Shown here: piece after piece, positions 24,496 to 33,533 of the stretch
Layout: each line of letters starts with the position of its first letter
How positions within the stretch are numbered: position 1 is the stretch's first letter
Translations under genes and position numbers: made by a program
Assembly (NCBI RefSeq): GCF_902497745.1
Contig: NZ_CABVHJ010000003.1
Span: 281,319-345,318, forward strand
Origin: Pseudomonas fluorescens
GTDB taxonomy: Bacteria > Pseudomonadota > Gammaproteobacteria > Pseudomonadales > Pseudomonadaceae
Direction of reading: 5' to 3'
Length of the DNA stretch: 64,000 nucleotides
Notes under the pieces: generated by a model
The model's database searches: none
What the model was told of the DNA's origin: nothing
The model's input: only the letters and a program-made list of their open reading frames with translations

Positions 24496-25950
24496 ATGGC
24501 GTTGCCGACCTTACGGATCATTGGTTTCATCATCGGCATCTTCCTGATCACCCTGGCTGTCGCCATGGTCGTGCCCATGGCCACCCTGGTGATTTTCGAG
24601 CGCACCAGCGACCTGCCATCGTTTCTCTGGGCGAGCATGATCACTTTCGTCGCCGGCCTTGCGCTGGTGATTCCCGGCCGACCGGAACACATTCACCTGC
24701 GCCCGCGCGACATGTACCTGCTGACCGTCAGCAGTTGGCTGGTGGTGTGCATTTTTGCCGCGCTGCCATTCTTGTTGACTCAGCACATCAGCTACACCGA
24801 CTCGTTCTTCGAAAGCATGTCGGGCATTACCGCCACTGGCTCGACCGTGCTCAATCATCTCGACGACATGTCTCCGGGCATCCTGATGTGGCGCTCGTTG
24901 CTGCACTGGATCGGCGGCATCGGCTTTATCGGTATGGCGGTGGCGATTCTGCCGCTGCTGCGCATCGGCGGCATGCGCCTGTTCCAGACCGAATCCTCGG
25001 ACCGCTCGGAAAAGGTCATGCCGCGCTCGCACATGGTGGCGCGGCTGATCGTGGCGGCTTACGTCGGCATCACCATTCTTGGCAGCCTGGCGTTCTGGTG
25101 GGCCGGGATGAGCCCGTTCGATGCGATCAACCACGCGATGTCGGCGATTTCCACCGGCGGATTCTCGACCTCCGACCAATCCCTGGCCAAGTGGACGCAA
25201 CCGGCGGTGCACTGGGTCGCGGTGGTCATCATGATTCTCGGCAGCCTGCCGTTCACCCTGTACGTGGCGACGCTGCGCGGCAACCGCAAAGCGCTGATCA
25301 GAGATCAGCAGGTGCAGGGTTTGCTCGGGATGCTGCTGGTGACCTGGCTGGTGCTCGGCACCTGGTACTGGTGGACGACCAACCTGCATTGGCTCGATGC
25401 GCTGCGCCACGTGGCACTGAACGTGACCTCGGTGGTCACCACCACCGGTTTTGCCCTCGGCGACTACAGCCTGTGGGGCAACTTCTCGCTGATGCTGTTT
25501 TTCTATCTGGGCTTTGTCGGAGGCTGTTCAGGGTCGACGGCGGGCGGGATCAAGATCTTCCGTTTCCAGGTCGCCTATATCCTGCTCAAGGCCAACCTTA
25601 ATCAGCTGATTCACCCGCGTGCGGTGATCAAGCAGAAGTACAACGGTCACCGCCTCGACGAAGAGATCGTGCGCTCGATTCTGACGTTTTCGTTCTTCTT
25701 CGCCATCACCATCTGCGTGATCGCCCTGCTGTTGTCGCTGCTCGGTGTCGACTGGATGACCGCGCTGACCGGCGCCGCCAGTACCGTGTCCGGCGTCGGC
25801 CCGGGCCTGGGCGAAACCATTGGTCCGGCGGGCAACTTCGCCACCCTGCCCGATGCGGCCAAGTGGATCCTGTCGTTCGGCATGCTGCTCGGCCGACTGG
25901 AGATCATTACGGTGTTTGTACTGTGTATTCCGGCCTTTTGGCGTCACTGA
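24496..25950 (+). CDS. trkH: TrkH-type potassium uptake protein
   Basis: A 484-residue potassium-channel-like transporter. The selectivity-filter-like P-loop segments are visible: MSGITATGSTV, SAISTGGFSTSD, VVTTTGFALGDY and GAASTVSGVGPG. It works with the NAD(H)-binding TrkA, not in this window. Eight or more transmembrane segments are apparent. Its 3' end overlaps the convergent AraC-type regulator by 44 bases. Confidence 0.93.
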   Translation: MALPTLRIIGFIIGIFLITLAVAMVVPMATLVIFERTSDLPSFLWASMITFVAGLALVIPGRPEHIHLRPRDMYLLTVSSWLVVCIFAALPFLLTQHISYTDSFFESMSGITATGSTVLNHLDDMSPGILMWRSLLHWIGGIGFIGMAVAILPLLRIGGMRLFQTESSDRSEKVMPRSHMVARLIVAAYVGITILGSLAFWWAGMSPFDAINHAMSAISTGGFSTSDQSLAKWTQPAVHWVAVVIMILGSLPFTLYVATLRGNRKALIRDQQVQGLLGMLLVTWLVLGTWYWWTTNLHWLDALRHVALNVTSVVTTTGFALGDYSLWGNFSLMLFFYLGFVGGCSGSTAGGIKIFRFQVAYILLKANLNQLIHPRAVIKQKYNGHRLDEEIVRSILTFSFFFAITICVIALLLSLLGVDWMTALTGAASTVSGVGPGLGETIGPAGNFATLPDAAKWILSFGMLLGRLEIITVFVLCIPAFWRH

Positions 25951-26968
25951 TCGCACCCGGCGCCTGCAACAACCGCGTCCGGTAATCGCCGGGCGTGGTG
26001 TCGAACCAGCGGCGGAACGCACGAAAGAAGTTGCTGGGGTCGGCAAAACCCAGCAGATAAGCGATTTCCAGCAAGGTCATGTTCGGCTGCGCCAGATACT
26101 GCTCGGCCAGCTCTCGACGCGTGTCATCGAGCAGTTGCTGAAAACTCGTGCCCTCCTCCTGCAAGCGGCGCTGCAAGGTACGCTGCGATAGATGTAGGGT
26201 CTGCGCCACGGTATCGCGCTTCGGTTCACCCTGCGGCAGCAAACGGCACAACACCTGTCGCGCCTTGTGGGTCACGCGGCTTTCGGAGAATCGTGCCAGA
26301 TACTCCCCGGCAAAGCGGTCATGCAACAGCGCCATCGCCTCGTTGGCGGTGGGCAGCGGCGCTTCCATGTCGGCCCGCTCGAAGATCAGCGCATCGTACG
26401 GCGCGTTGAACACCAATGGCGCGTGGAAGGCTTGTTTGTAGGGTTGCAGATTTTCCGGCTGATCACCCTGCACCAGCACTTTGACCGGATGCAGCGTGCG
26501 CCCGGTCAACCAGCCGCACAGACCCAATGCACAGGCCAGCGAGGCTTCGGCACTCTGCCGGGTTGGCGGCAGATGATCGCCGTGCACCGTCAGGATCAGC
26601 GCATAACCTTCTTCCAGCAGACGGAAGCTCAGGTCGGCACTTTCGGCGATGATGCGCTGATAGCGCACCAGTCGCTGGAAGCCTTCGGCCAAGGTATTGC
26701 TCGACATCAACGCGTAGCCGGCGACATGAAACGACGCTGGTCGCACCACTTTGCCCATGTTCAGACCGATCGCCGGATTACCGGACAACTCGACCGCCCG
26801 TTGCCAGAGGCGGGTCATGGAATCTTGCGGGAAACGCGCATCCGGATCATCCAGAGCCGTGTAATCGAGCCCCAGTTGCTTGAACAGAACCCGGCAATCC
26901 AGGCCGTCCATCTCCAATGCTTTGACAATCCCCATCGCCCAGCTTGCAGAAGTCGTTCGTTCGCTCAT
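25907..26968 (-). CDS. AraC-family regulator (OruR/ArgR-type architecture)
   Basis: A 353-residue regulator with an arabinose-binding-like N-terminal domain (residues 20-210) and two C-terminal helix-turn-helix motifs (LHLSQRTLQRRLQEEGTSF and LEIAYLLGFADPSNFFRAFR). The long N-terminal domain of this AraC branch senses small metabolites. No adjacent pathway identifies its ligand. It overlaps the end of trkH tail to tail. Confidence 0.9.
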   Translation of the reverse strand: MSERTTSASWAMGIVKALEMDGLDCRVLFKQLGLDYTALDDPDARFPQDSMTRLWQRAVELSGNPAIGLNMGKVVRPASFHVAGYALMSSNTLAEGFQRLVRYQRIIAESADLSFRLLEEGYALILTVHGDHLPPTRQSAEASLACALGLCGWLTGRTLHPVKVLVQGDQPENLQPYKQAFHAPLVFNAPYDALIFERADMEAPLPTANEAMALLHDRFAGEYLARFSESRVTHKARQVLCRLLPQGEPKRDTVAQTLHLSQRTLQRRLQEEGTSFQQLLDDTRRELAEQYLAQPNMTLLEIAYLLGFADPSNFFRAFRRWFDTTPGDYRTRLLQAPGAISDAKRPEYTVQTP

Positions 26969-27132
26969 GGCATTTTTCTTTTACATGAGGGGCCGCATGC
27001 TACGGCCTGATTTGCCAAGGATACTAAAGTGGCGCCGATAGTCACTGGCCCACGCCAATGATCACTCTAGACTCAAATAAGCTACCCGCAGAACAACTCG
27101 TCGCCAGAACAATAACCACAGAGAACGCGGTC

Positions 27133-27444
27133 GTGGAAAACATCAAGCATTTCAACAGCTTCGCTGAGTTCTATCCGTATTACCTCAGCGAACACAGCAA
27201 CAGCACCTGCCGGCGCCTGCATTTCATCGGCACCACACTGGTCATTTTCATTCTGGCGATGACCATTGCCAAGGGCGCCTGGCTGCTGTTATTGGCCTTG
27301 CCACTGGCCGGTTACAGCTTCGCCTGGGTCGGGCACTTCTTCTTTGAAAAGAACCGCCCGGCGACTTTCCAGCATCCGCTGTACAGCCTGCTCGGCGATT
27401 TCGTCATGTACCGCGACATGATTCTGGGTCGCGTGGCGTTCTGA
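27133..27444 (+). CDS. Mpo1-like (DUF962) membrane protein
   Basis: About 103 residues with two hydrophobic segments (TTLVIFILAMTIA and LLLLALPLAGYSFAWVGHFF). The family histidines are visible: RRLHFIGTT, WVGHFFFEKNRPATFQHPLY. Yeast Mpo1 is an iron-dependent dioxygenase acting on 2-hydroxy fatty acids; bacterial members are assumed related. The GTG at 27133 gives the usual length; an ATG at 27058 in the same frame is possible. It is followed after 14 bases by the HD-domain gene, probably an operon. Confidence 0.82.
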   Translation: MENIKHFNSFAEFYPYYLSEHSNSTCRRLHFIGTTLVIFILAMTIAKGAWLLLLALPLAGYSFAWVGHFFFEKNRPATFQHPLYSLLGDFVMYRDMILGRVAF

Positions 27445-27458
27445 ATGAGGGTCAGCCA

Positions 27459-28049
27459 ATGAATGCCAATGCCCGCTTCACTCACATGAAGGACGGTACG
27501 CAGGAAGACTGGGCGATCATCGCCGCCGACTTCAGCGCCTACGCCAAGCAATTGCCGTCGCGAATCCTGACTCACCTGAAACTGCTGGAAGGCGATTTCG
27601 GTGGTTTCCCGGTGGATCGCCTGACCCACTCACTGCAGACCGCCACCCGCGCCTTTCGTGACGGGCGCGACGAGGAATACGTGGTGTGCGCGTTACTGCA
27701 TGACATTGGCGACACCCTGGGCTCGTATAACCATCCGGACATTGCTGCGGCGATTTTAAAGCCGTTCGTCAGTGCCGAGAATCTGTGGATGGTCGAGAAG
27801 CATGGGGTGTTTCAGGGTTACTACTTCTTTCATCATCTGGGCATGGATCGGCATCTGCGCGAGCAGTTCGCCGGTCATCCGCAGTATCAGGCGACCGCCG
27901 AGTTCTGTGCCAAATACGATGCGGCGGCGTTTGATCCGGAGTACGACACACTGCCATTGAGTTTCTTCGAGCCGATGATGGAAAGACTGTTTGCACAGCC
28001 GAAGAACTCGATTTACAAGGCCGCAATGGAGGAACACAGCCTGGCCTAA
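27459..28049 (+). CDS. HD-domain metal-dependent protein
   Basis: A 196-residue protein with the HD signature ALLHDIGD (H81, D82), upstream H57 (RLTHSLQTATRA) and further histidines (VEKHGVFQGYYFFHHLG). The pattern resembles HD oxygenases of the PhnZ/inositol-oxygenase type more than nucleotide hydrolases, as judged by the paired histidines. The substrate is unknown. It follows the Mpo1-like gene, possibly in one lipid- or hydroxy-acid-related operon. Confidence 0.78.
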   Translation: MNANARFTHMKDGTQEDWAIIAADFSAYAKQLPSRILTHLKLLEGDFGGFPVDRLTHSLQTATRAFRDGRDEEYVVCALLHDIGDTLGSYNHPDIAAAILKPFVSAENLWMVEKHGVFQGYYFFHHLGMDRHLREQFAGHPQYQATAEFCAKYDAAAFDPEYDTLPLSFFEPMMERLFAQPKNSIYKAAMEEHSLA

Positions 28050-28130
28050 GATCAAAAGATCGCAGCCTTCGGCAGCTCCTACATTGGAAGGTGTACCTCT
28101 GTAGGAGCTGCCGAAGGCTGCGATCTTTTG
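28050..28130. repeat. Inverted repeat pair (family B)
   Basis: Opposed GTAGGAGCTGCCGAAGGCTG copies fill the gap between two convergent genes and may serve as their shared transcription end. Confidence 0.9.
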
Positions 28131-28133
28131 CTT

Positions 28134-28949
28134 TTATGCGAGTTCAGCGACTTTGGCCGCCTTTAGCTCCGCCTCTCGCGCCTGTGCATCCGCCAGCCGA
28201 TACAACTCGATCGTGCCGTCCCAGTGCTCGATCAGCGCCGTGCATGACTCCACCCAATCACCGCAATTGAGGTAGTCCACCTCGCCCACCTTGCGGATCT
28301 CGGCGTGGTGAATGTGCCCGCAGACCACGCCATGCAATTCGCGCTTCACGCATTCATGGGCGATGGCCTCTTCAAAGTCGCTGATGAAACTCACTGCCGT
28401 TTTCACCTTGTGTTTCAGGTACGCCGACAACGACCAGTAACCGTAGCCATAACGCGCACGCCAGTGGTTGAGCCAGCGATTGAGGGTCAGGGTGAATTCG
28501 TAGGCGGAGTCACCAAGGAACGCCAGCCAGCGGTGATAACGGGTGATCACATCGAACTGATCGCCGTGAATCACCAGCAGATGTCGACCATCGGCCGTGA
28601 CATGCACCGCCTCGTCAACCAACTGGATGTTGCCCAGGATCAGCTTCGAATAACGACGCAGGAATTCGTCGTGGTTGCCGGTGACATAAATCACCTCGGT
28701 GCCGCGCTTGCTCATGGTCAGCAAACGGCGGATCACGTTGGTGTGCGCTTGTGGCCAGTACATGCCGCCGCGCAGCTTCCAGCCGTCAATGATGTCGCCG
28801 ACCAGGTAGATCTTGTCGGCGTGATAACCCTTGAGAAACGTCGACAAATGCTCGGCCTGGCAATCCCGCGTGCCCAGGTGCACGTCGGATATCCACAGGG
28901 TGCGCACGCGTTGTTTACGGCTGGGTCTGGCGAGCTCGGCGCTGGTCAT
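28134..28949 (-). CDS. Calcineurin-type phosphoesterase, UDP-2,3-diacylglucosamine diphosphatase-like
   Basis: A 271-residue metallophosphoesterase. Motifs run in order: SDVHLGT (D22, H24), GDIIDGW (D52), GNHDE, HGDQFD and CGHIHHAE. This arrangement fits the LpxH/YbbF-like group that hydrolyses UDP-2,3-diacylglucosamine in lipid A synthesis. Pseudomonads have a shorter canonical LpxH elsewhere, so this may be a paralogue with a different phosphate substrate. The ATG at 28949 has GAGGG upstream; the open frame continues 87 bases further without a better site. Confidence 0.85.
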   Translation of the reverse strand: MTSAELARPSRKQRVRTLWISDVHLGTRDCQAEHLSTFLKGYHADKIYLVGDIIDGWKLRGGMYWPQAHTNVIRRLLTMSKRGTEVIYVTGNHDEFLRRYSKLILGNIQLVDEAVHVTADGRHLLVIHGDQFDVITRYHRWLAFLGDSAYEFTLTLNRWLNHWRARYGYGYWSLSAYLKHKVKTAVSFISDFEEAIAHECVKRELHGVVCGHIHHAEIRKVGEVDYLNCGDWVESCTALIEHWDGTIELYRLADAQAREAELKAAKVAELA

Positions 28950-29084
28950 GGGCAACCCTCTGCGATGTTTTCGCCACTCTGCGCCTGCCCGGTTAATCGA
29001 CCATGACAAGTGCGAGTCAGTCCTGTGACAACGCATTCTGCGTGCGCCGGTGTAGACTGGCGATCACTTCGGAGACGACCTGCC

Positions 29085-29849
29085 ATGCGACCGATCCTCA
29101 CCCTGCGTCAGTACACCCACGATTTGATCGTGCACAGCCACGAGCATGCGCAATTGGTGTTCGGGTTGTCTGGTGCGCTGGATTTCGAGGTCGAGGGTTG
29201 CGGCAGTCAGGTGCGTCAGCAGAGTTTTGTGGTGATTCCGTCCGGCGCTCATCATGCCTGCGGCAGTCCCGACGGCAGCCGCTGTCTGGTGCTGGATATT
29301 CCGGACGGGCAATGGGTGACAGATTCATTGGGCGAGCATGCCGATGCCAGTCATCGTTTGCTCGATCAACCGGCGCGCCTGTCGCTGGATTCCGGGCAAA
29401 ACCAGTTGGTCAGCTGGCTGGCGAACAGTCCGGTCAGCGATCCGTTGATCGCGCAACAAGGCGCGGTGTTGCTGCTGGCCAGTCTCAATCACGCGCAGCC
29501 TGCCGAAGTTGCCTCCCGCCGCCTGCCCTATGCCGCGCTGGATGCGCACATCGAACAACACGCCGCTTATCCGCTGCAAGTCGCCGATCTGGCACGGGTC
29601 GCCGGATTGTCCAATGCCCGCCTGCATGCACGGTTCATGGCCGAATGCGGGCAGACGCCGATGGATTACATCCGCAGTCGACGCTTGCATCTGGCGGTGC
29701 AACTGCTGCACGACACAGCCCTGCAGATTGGCGAGATTGCCAGTCGCGTCGGCTACAGCTCGCAAAGTGCCTTCTCGGCCGCGGTCCTGCGTGAGTTCGG
29801 TGCATCACCCGGCCAGCTTCGGCGCGATTCCTGCGACAAAAGACGATAG
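29085..29849 (+). CDS. AraC-family regulator with cupin-type sensor
   Basis: A 254-residue protein starting behind GGAG. The N-terminal half is cupin-like (HSHEHAQLVFGLSGALDFEV). The C-terminal AraC domain has two helix-turn-helix motifs (LQVADLARVAGLSNARLHAR and GEIASRVGYSSQSAFSAAVL). It lies upstream of an EamA-type exporter gene on the same strand, 112 bp away, and plausibly controls it. It is divergent from the phosphoesterase gene. Confidence 0.88.
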   Translation: MRPILTLRQYTHDLIVHSHEHAQLVFGLSGALDFEVEGCGSQVRQQSFVVIPSGAHHACGSPDGSRCLVLDIPDGQWVTDSLGEHADASHRLLDQPARLSLDSGQNQLVSWLANSPVSDPLIAQQGAVLLLASLNHAQPAEVASRRLPYAALDAHIEQHAAYPLQVADLARVAGLSNARLHARFMAECGQTPMDYIRSRRLHLAVQLLHDTALQIGEIASRVGYSSQSAFSAAVLREFGASPGQLRRDSCDKRR

Positions 29850-29892
29850 CCTGCCGACAGACTTGTAGGCCGATACAGGGTTCAATGGACTT

Positions 29893-29929
29893 ATTGATCG
29901 TTCCCGCGCTCCGCGTGGGAACGATCAAT
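29893..29929. repeat. GATCGTTCCC hairpin repeat (family C)
   Basis: ATTGATCGTTCCC pairs with GGGAACGATCAAT around a GC-rich loop, between the AraC-type regulator and the EamA gene. A longer relative is at 51257-51366. It may work as a terminator or is a mobile palindrome. Confidence 0.8.
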
Positions 29930-29961
29930 CACAAGAAACCGTGTCTGGATTAAGGATGGCA

Positions 29962-30855
29962 ATGACTCCGCGTACCGCCCTCGGCGCTCTGCATATCGGT
30001 GCTTTGATGTTTGGCCTGACCGGTGTGTTCGGCAAGCTCGCTGCCGCCTCCCCCGCTGTGATCGTCTTCGGTCGTGCTGCGTTTGCCGTACTTGCCTTGG
30101 CGTTCTTCGCCCGTTTCGCCAGCCAGAGTGGCTGGCAGAAACTGCAGGCCGTGGACTGGCGGCGTCTGGCCCTTAGCGGCGTATTGCTGGCTGGGCACTG
30201 GGTGAGCTTCTTTGTTTCGGTGAAGGTCGCTGGTGTCGCCATCGCAACATTGGGCTTTGCCAGTTTCCCGGCCTTCACGGTGATACTTGAAGGGCTGATT
30301 TTCCGCGAACGCATCCGCGCCAACGAAATCATCCTCGTGGTCTTGGTGACGGTTGGTCTGGTGCTGGTAACCCCGGCGTTCGATCTGGCCAGCGGCGCAA
30401 CCACCGGCCTGCTATGGGCGGTGTTATCGGGTTTGTTGTTCTCGCTGCTGTCACTGACCAACCGCGCCAGCTCCGGGCGCATCCCGGCGGTGCAAGCGGC
30501 ACTGTGCCAAAACGTCGTGGTGGCACTGTGTCTGCTGCCGGTTGCGGCACCGCAATTGAGCGAAGTGCGGGCACTGGACTGGCTGTGGATCGGCTTGCTC
30601 GGGGTGTTCTGCACTGGCGTCGCTCATAGCCTGTTCGTCGCCAGTCTGGCGGTGATCAAAGCACGCACGGCGGCGGTGGTGTTTGCCATGGAGCCGGTTT
30701 ACGGCATTACCATCGCCTGGCTGCTGTTCAACGAAAACCCGACGCTGCGGATGTTGATGGGCGGCGCACTGATCATCATCGCCATCGTCGTTTCCGCGCG
30801 GATGTCCGGCAGCGCCGACAAGAAAACCGTCGCCGCCGAGGCCGCGTCTCACTGA
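29962..30855 (+). CDS. EamA (DMT superfamily) transporter
   Basis: A 297-residue inner-membrane protein with ten hydrophobic segments and two EamA halves (GALMFGLTGVFGKLAAASPA and GLLWAVLSGLLFSLLSLTN). It probably exports an amino acid or other small metabolite; the substrate is unknown. The ATG at 29962 is favoured because AAGGA lies 5-6 bases before it; ATG 29956 and GTG 29941 are in the same frame. Its end overlaps the convergent SelT/W-type gene by 7 bases. Confidence 0.85.
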   Translation: MTPRTALGALHIGALMFGLTGVFGKLAAASPAVIVFGRAAFAVLALAFFARFASQSGWQKLQAVDWRRLALSGVLLAGHWVSFFVSVKVAGVAIATLGFASFPAFTVILEGLIFRERIRANEIILVVLVTVGLVLVTPAFDLASGATTGLLWAVLSGLLFSLLSLTNRASSGRIPAVQAALCQNVVVALCLLPVAAPQLSEVRALDWLWIGLLGVFCTGVAHSLFVASLAVIKARTAAVVFAMEPVYGITIAWLLFNENPTLRMLMGGALIIIAIVVSARMSGSADKKTVAAEAASH

Positions 30856-31136
30856 CTGCGGTCGTTGTGACCGAGGTCGCGGTCAGGATCGATCTGATCG
30901 CGAACTCGTTGCTTCAGCACCTTGGCTTCCGGAAAGCCGCCGTCAGCCTTGCGCTCCCAGATCTGCACGCCTGCGCAGGTTATCTGAAACACTCCGCCGG
31001 TGGCCGGCACCAACGAGACTTTGCCGAGGTCATCAGCAAAGGTGCTGAGCAGTTCCTGCGCCAGCCACGCGGCGCGCAGCAGCCACTGGCATTGGGTGCA
31101 ATAGGTGATGACAACTTCTGCTTTTGCGACAGTCAT
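30849..31136 (-). CDS. SelT/SelW/SelH-type thioredoxin-like protein
   Basis: A 95-residue Rdx-family protein with the redox motif YCTQCQW (C13, C16) near the N terminus, where some relatives carry selenocysteine. Also typical is the FQITCAGVQIWERKADGGFPEAK segment. It is presumed to be a small redox protein; the partner is unknown. It is divergent from the patatin-type gene with only 71 bp between starts. Confidence 0.88.
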   Translation of the reverse strand: MTVAKAEVVITYCTQCQWLLRAAWLAQELLSTFADDLGKVSLVPATGGVFQITCAGVQIWERKADGGFPEAKVLKQRVRDQIDPDRDLGHNDRSQ

Positions 31137-31207
31137 GTTTGCTGAAACTCCTGAGACAGAGGGCGCCGCTATAATAGCCGGCTTTAATGCTTGCCCCGAG
31201 ACTCACA

Positions 31208-33397
31208 ATGCGCCGTCTGCTGTTCTGCCTGCTGCTTGGTTTTCTTCCTCTGCTGGTCCATGCCAGTGAAGCTTCACGGCCAAAAGTCGGCCTGGTGCTG
31301 TCTGGCGGTGCCGCGCGCGGGCTGGCGCATATCGGGGTGCTCAAGGCCCTGGAAGAGCAAGGCATCAAGATCGATGCGATCGCCGGCACGAGCATGGGTG
31401 CGGTGGTCGGTGGCTTGTACGCCTCGGGTTACAAGATCGATGAGCTGGAAAAACTCGCGCTGAACATCGACTGGCAAGCCGCACTGTCCGACGCCCCGCC
31501 GCGTGAAGACGTGCCGTTTCGGCGCAAGCAGGATGACCGCGACTTTCTGGTCAAACAGAAACTCAGCTTTCGCGACGACGGCAGTCTCGGCCTGCCACTG
31601 GGCGTGATTCAGGGCCAGAACCTCGCGCTGCTGCTGGAAAGTCTGTTGGCGCATACCAGCGATACCCGGGATTTCGACAAACTGCCGATCCCGTTCCGCG
31701 CCGTGGCCACCGACATTGCCAACGGCGAAAAAGTGGTGTTCCGCAAAGGCCACTTGCCCCAGGTGATCCGCGCGAGCATGTCGATCCCGGCGGTATTCGC
31801 CCCGGTCGAACTCGATGGCCGGTTGCTGGTGGACGGCGGCATGACCGACAACATCCCACTCGATGTCGCGCGTGAGATGGGCGTTGACGTGGCCATCGTC
31901 GTCGACATCGGCACCCCGCTGCGCAATCGCAAACAACTGACCACTGTGGTCGATGTACTGAACCAGTCGATCACCCTGATGACGCGCAGCAACTCCGAAG
32001 AGCAACTGGCGGCCCTGAAGCCTTCCGATGTGCTGATCCAGCCGGCGCTGGCGGCGTTCGGCGTCACCGATTTCGGCAAGGCTCAGGAGATGATCGACGC
32101 CGGTTACCGCGCCACCCGAATCCTCGACGCACGCCTCGCCGTGCTCAAACCCGTCGAATCTCAGGACGCCGAACTCAACGCCGCGCGCTCGCCGGGTCAA
32201 CGCACGCCGATCATCACCGCGATCCGTGTCGAGAACGACTCGAAAGTCGATGACGATGTGATCCGCTACTACATTCGTCAGCACATCGGCGAACCGCTGG
32301 ATCTGGGACGTTTGCATTCGGACATGGGCACCTTGTACGGCCTCGATTACTTCGAGCAGGTGCAATACCGCGTGGTGCACAAAGGCCAGGATCACACGCT
32401 GGTGATCAGCGCCCGAGGCAAACGCAGTGGCACCGATTACTTGCGGGTTGGCCTCAATCTGTCGGATGACATGCGCGGCGACAGCGCCTTCAACCTCGGC
32501 GCCAGCTACCGCATCAACGGCATCAACCGCCTCGGCGCTGAATGGCTGACCCGTGCGCAAATTGGCGACAAACAAGAGCTGTACACCGAGTTCTACCAAC
32601 CGCTGGACGTCGGCTCGCGTTACTTCGTCGCGCCGTACGCCTCGTTCGAAGCGCAGAACGTTGAAGCCGTGCTCGACAACGATCCGATCGCGCAGTATCG
32701 CGTCGAGCGCTACGGTTTCGGCCTCAATTTCGGCCGACAGATCGGCAACAACGGCGAGGTGCGCTTCGGCGTCGGCGAGGCCTGGGGCAAGGCCGATGTG
32801 CGCATTGGCGATCAGGATCTGCCGAGTGAAAACTTCAACGAAGGCTTCTATACGCTGAAGTATTCCTACGACTCGCTGGATAACGTTTACTTCCCTCACG
32901 AAGGCAAGGACGTCAGCCTGACGCTGACGCAGTTTGAACCGGGCCTGGGGTCGGACACGCGCTATCGACAGTGGGACTTTAAAATCGATAAAGCCATGAG
33001 CCATGGCCCGGATACACTGATTCTTGGCGGACGCTACGGGCGGACGCTGGATGATGCCAACGTGGTGACCTCAAGCTTTCTGCTCGGCGGTGCGCGGCAG
33101 TTGTCGGGCTTCCGTGAAGACGCGATTTCCGGGCAGAACATTAGCCTGATGCGCGCGGTGTACTACCGCCGGTTGACGCCGCGTTCGTATCTGCCGCTGG
33201 ATTTCCCGCTGTATGCCGGCGCATCGCTGGAGCGTGGACGGGCGTGGAACAACGACAATGAGTTCGACAGTGGCTACATCAACGCCGCAAGCGTGTTTAT
33301 CGGTTTCGACACGCCGCTGGGGCCGTTGAATTTCAGTTATGGGTTGAATGATGCGAATGAGCAGGCGGTTTATCTGAATCTGGGGCAGACCTTCTGA
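31208..33397 (+). CDS. plpD: PlpD-like patatin phospholipase, type Vd autotransporter
   Basis: This 729-residue secreted protein is close to the length of P. aeruginosa PlpD. A signal peptide (residues 1-19) is followed by a patatin domain with the oxyanion loop GGAARG, nucleophile S62 in GTSMG and D209 in DGGMTDN. One POTRA-like domain comes next (about 320-400), then a C-terminal 16-strand-type barrel ending in QAVYLNLGQTF, with the terminal phenylalanine typical of outer-membrane proteins. It is predicted to be a class A1 lipid hydrolase that exports itself. ATG 31208 gives a proper signal peptide; 31187 is in frame upstream. Confidence 0.92.
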   Translation: MRRLLFCLLLGFLPLLVHASEASRPKVGLVLSGGAARGLAHIGVLKALEEQGIKIDAIAGTSMGAVVGGLYASGYKIDELEKLALNIDWQAALSDAPPREDVPFRRKQDDRDFLVKQKLSFRDDGSLGLPLGVIQGQNLALLLESLLAHTSDTRDFDKLPIPFRAVATDIANGEKVVFRKGHLPQVIRASMSIPAVFAPVELDGRLLVDGGMTDNIPLDVAREMGVDVAIVVDIGTPLRNRKQLTTVVDVLNQSITLMTRSNSEEQLAALKPSDVLIQPALAAFGVTDFGKAQEMIDAGYRATRILDARLAVLKPVESQDAELNAARSPGQRTPIITAIRVENDSKVDDDVIRYYIRQHIGEPLDLGRLHSDMGTLYGLDYFEQVQYRVVHKGQDHTLVISARGKRSGTDYLRVGLNLSDDMRGDSAFNLGASYRINGINRLGAEWLTRAQIGDKQELYTEFYQPLDVGSRYFVAPYASFEAQNVEAVLDNDPIAQYRVERYGFGLNFGRQIGNNGEVRFGVGEAWGKADVRIGDQDLPSENFNEGFYTLKYSYDSLDNVYFPHEGKDVSLTLTQFEPGLGSDTRYRQWDFKIDKAMSHGPDTLILGGRYGRTLDDANVVTSSFLLGGARQLSGFREDAISGQNISLMRAVYYRRLTPRSYLPLDFPLYAGASLERGRAWNNDNEFDSGYINAASVFIGFDTPLGPLNFSYGLNDANEQAVYLNLGQTF

Positions 33398-33432
33398 CCA
33401 GGGTCATGAATTGATGTTGACTGGAGGTCCGT

Positions 33433-33499
33433 CTTCGCGAGCAGGCGAAGGCCTACAGGGGAAAGCGTTCCAATTGTGGGAGCGAGCCTGCTCGCGAAG
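33433..33499. repeat. REP-type pair (family A), one copy degenerate
   Basis: A truncated TTCGCGAGCAGG copy and a full opposed GTGGGAGCGAGCCTGCTCGC copy lie between the convergent plpD and fimV-like genes. Confidence 0.8.
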
Positions 33500-33533
33500 G
33501 CGGTATCAGATCAACCGCAAATCGATCAGGGAT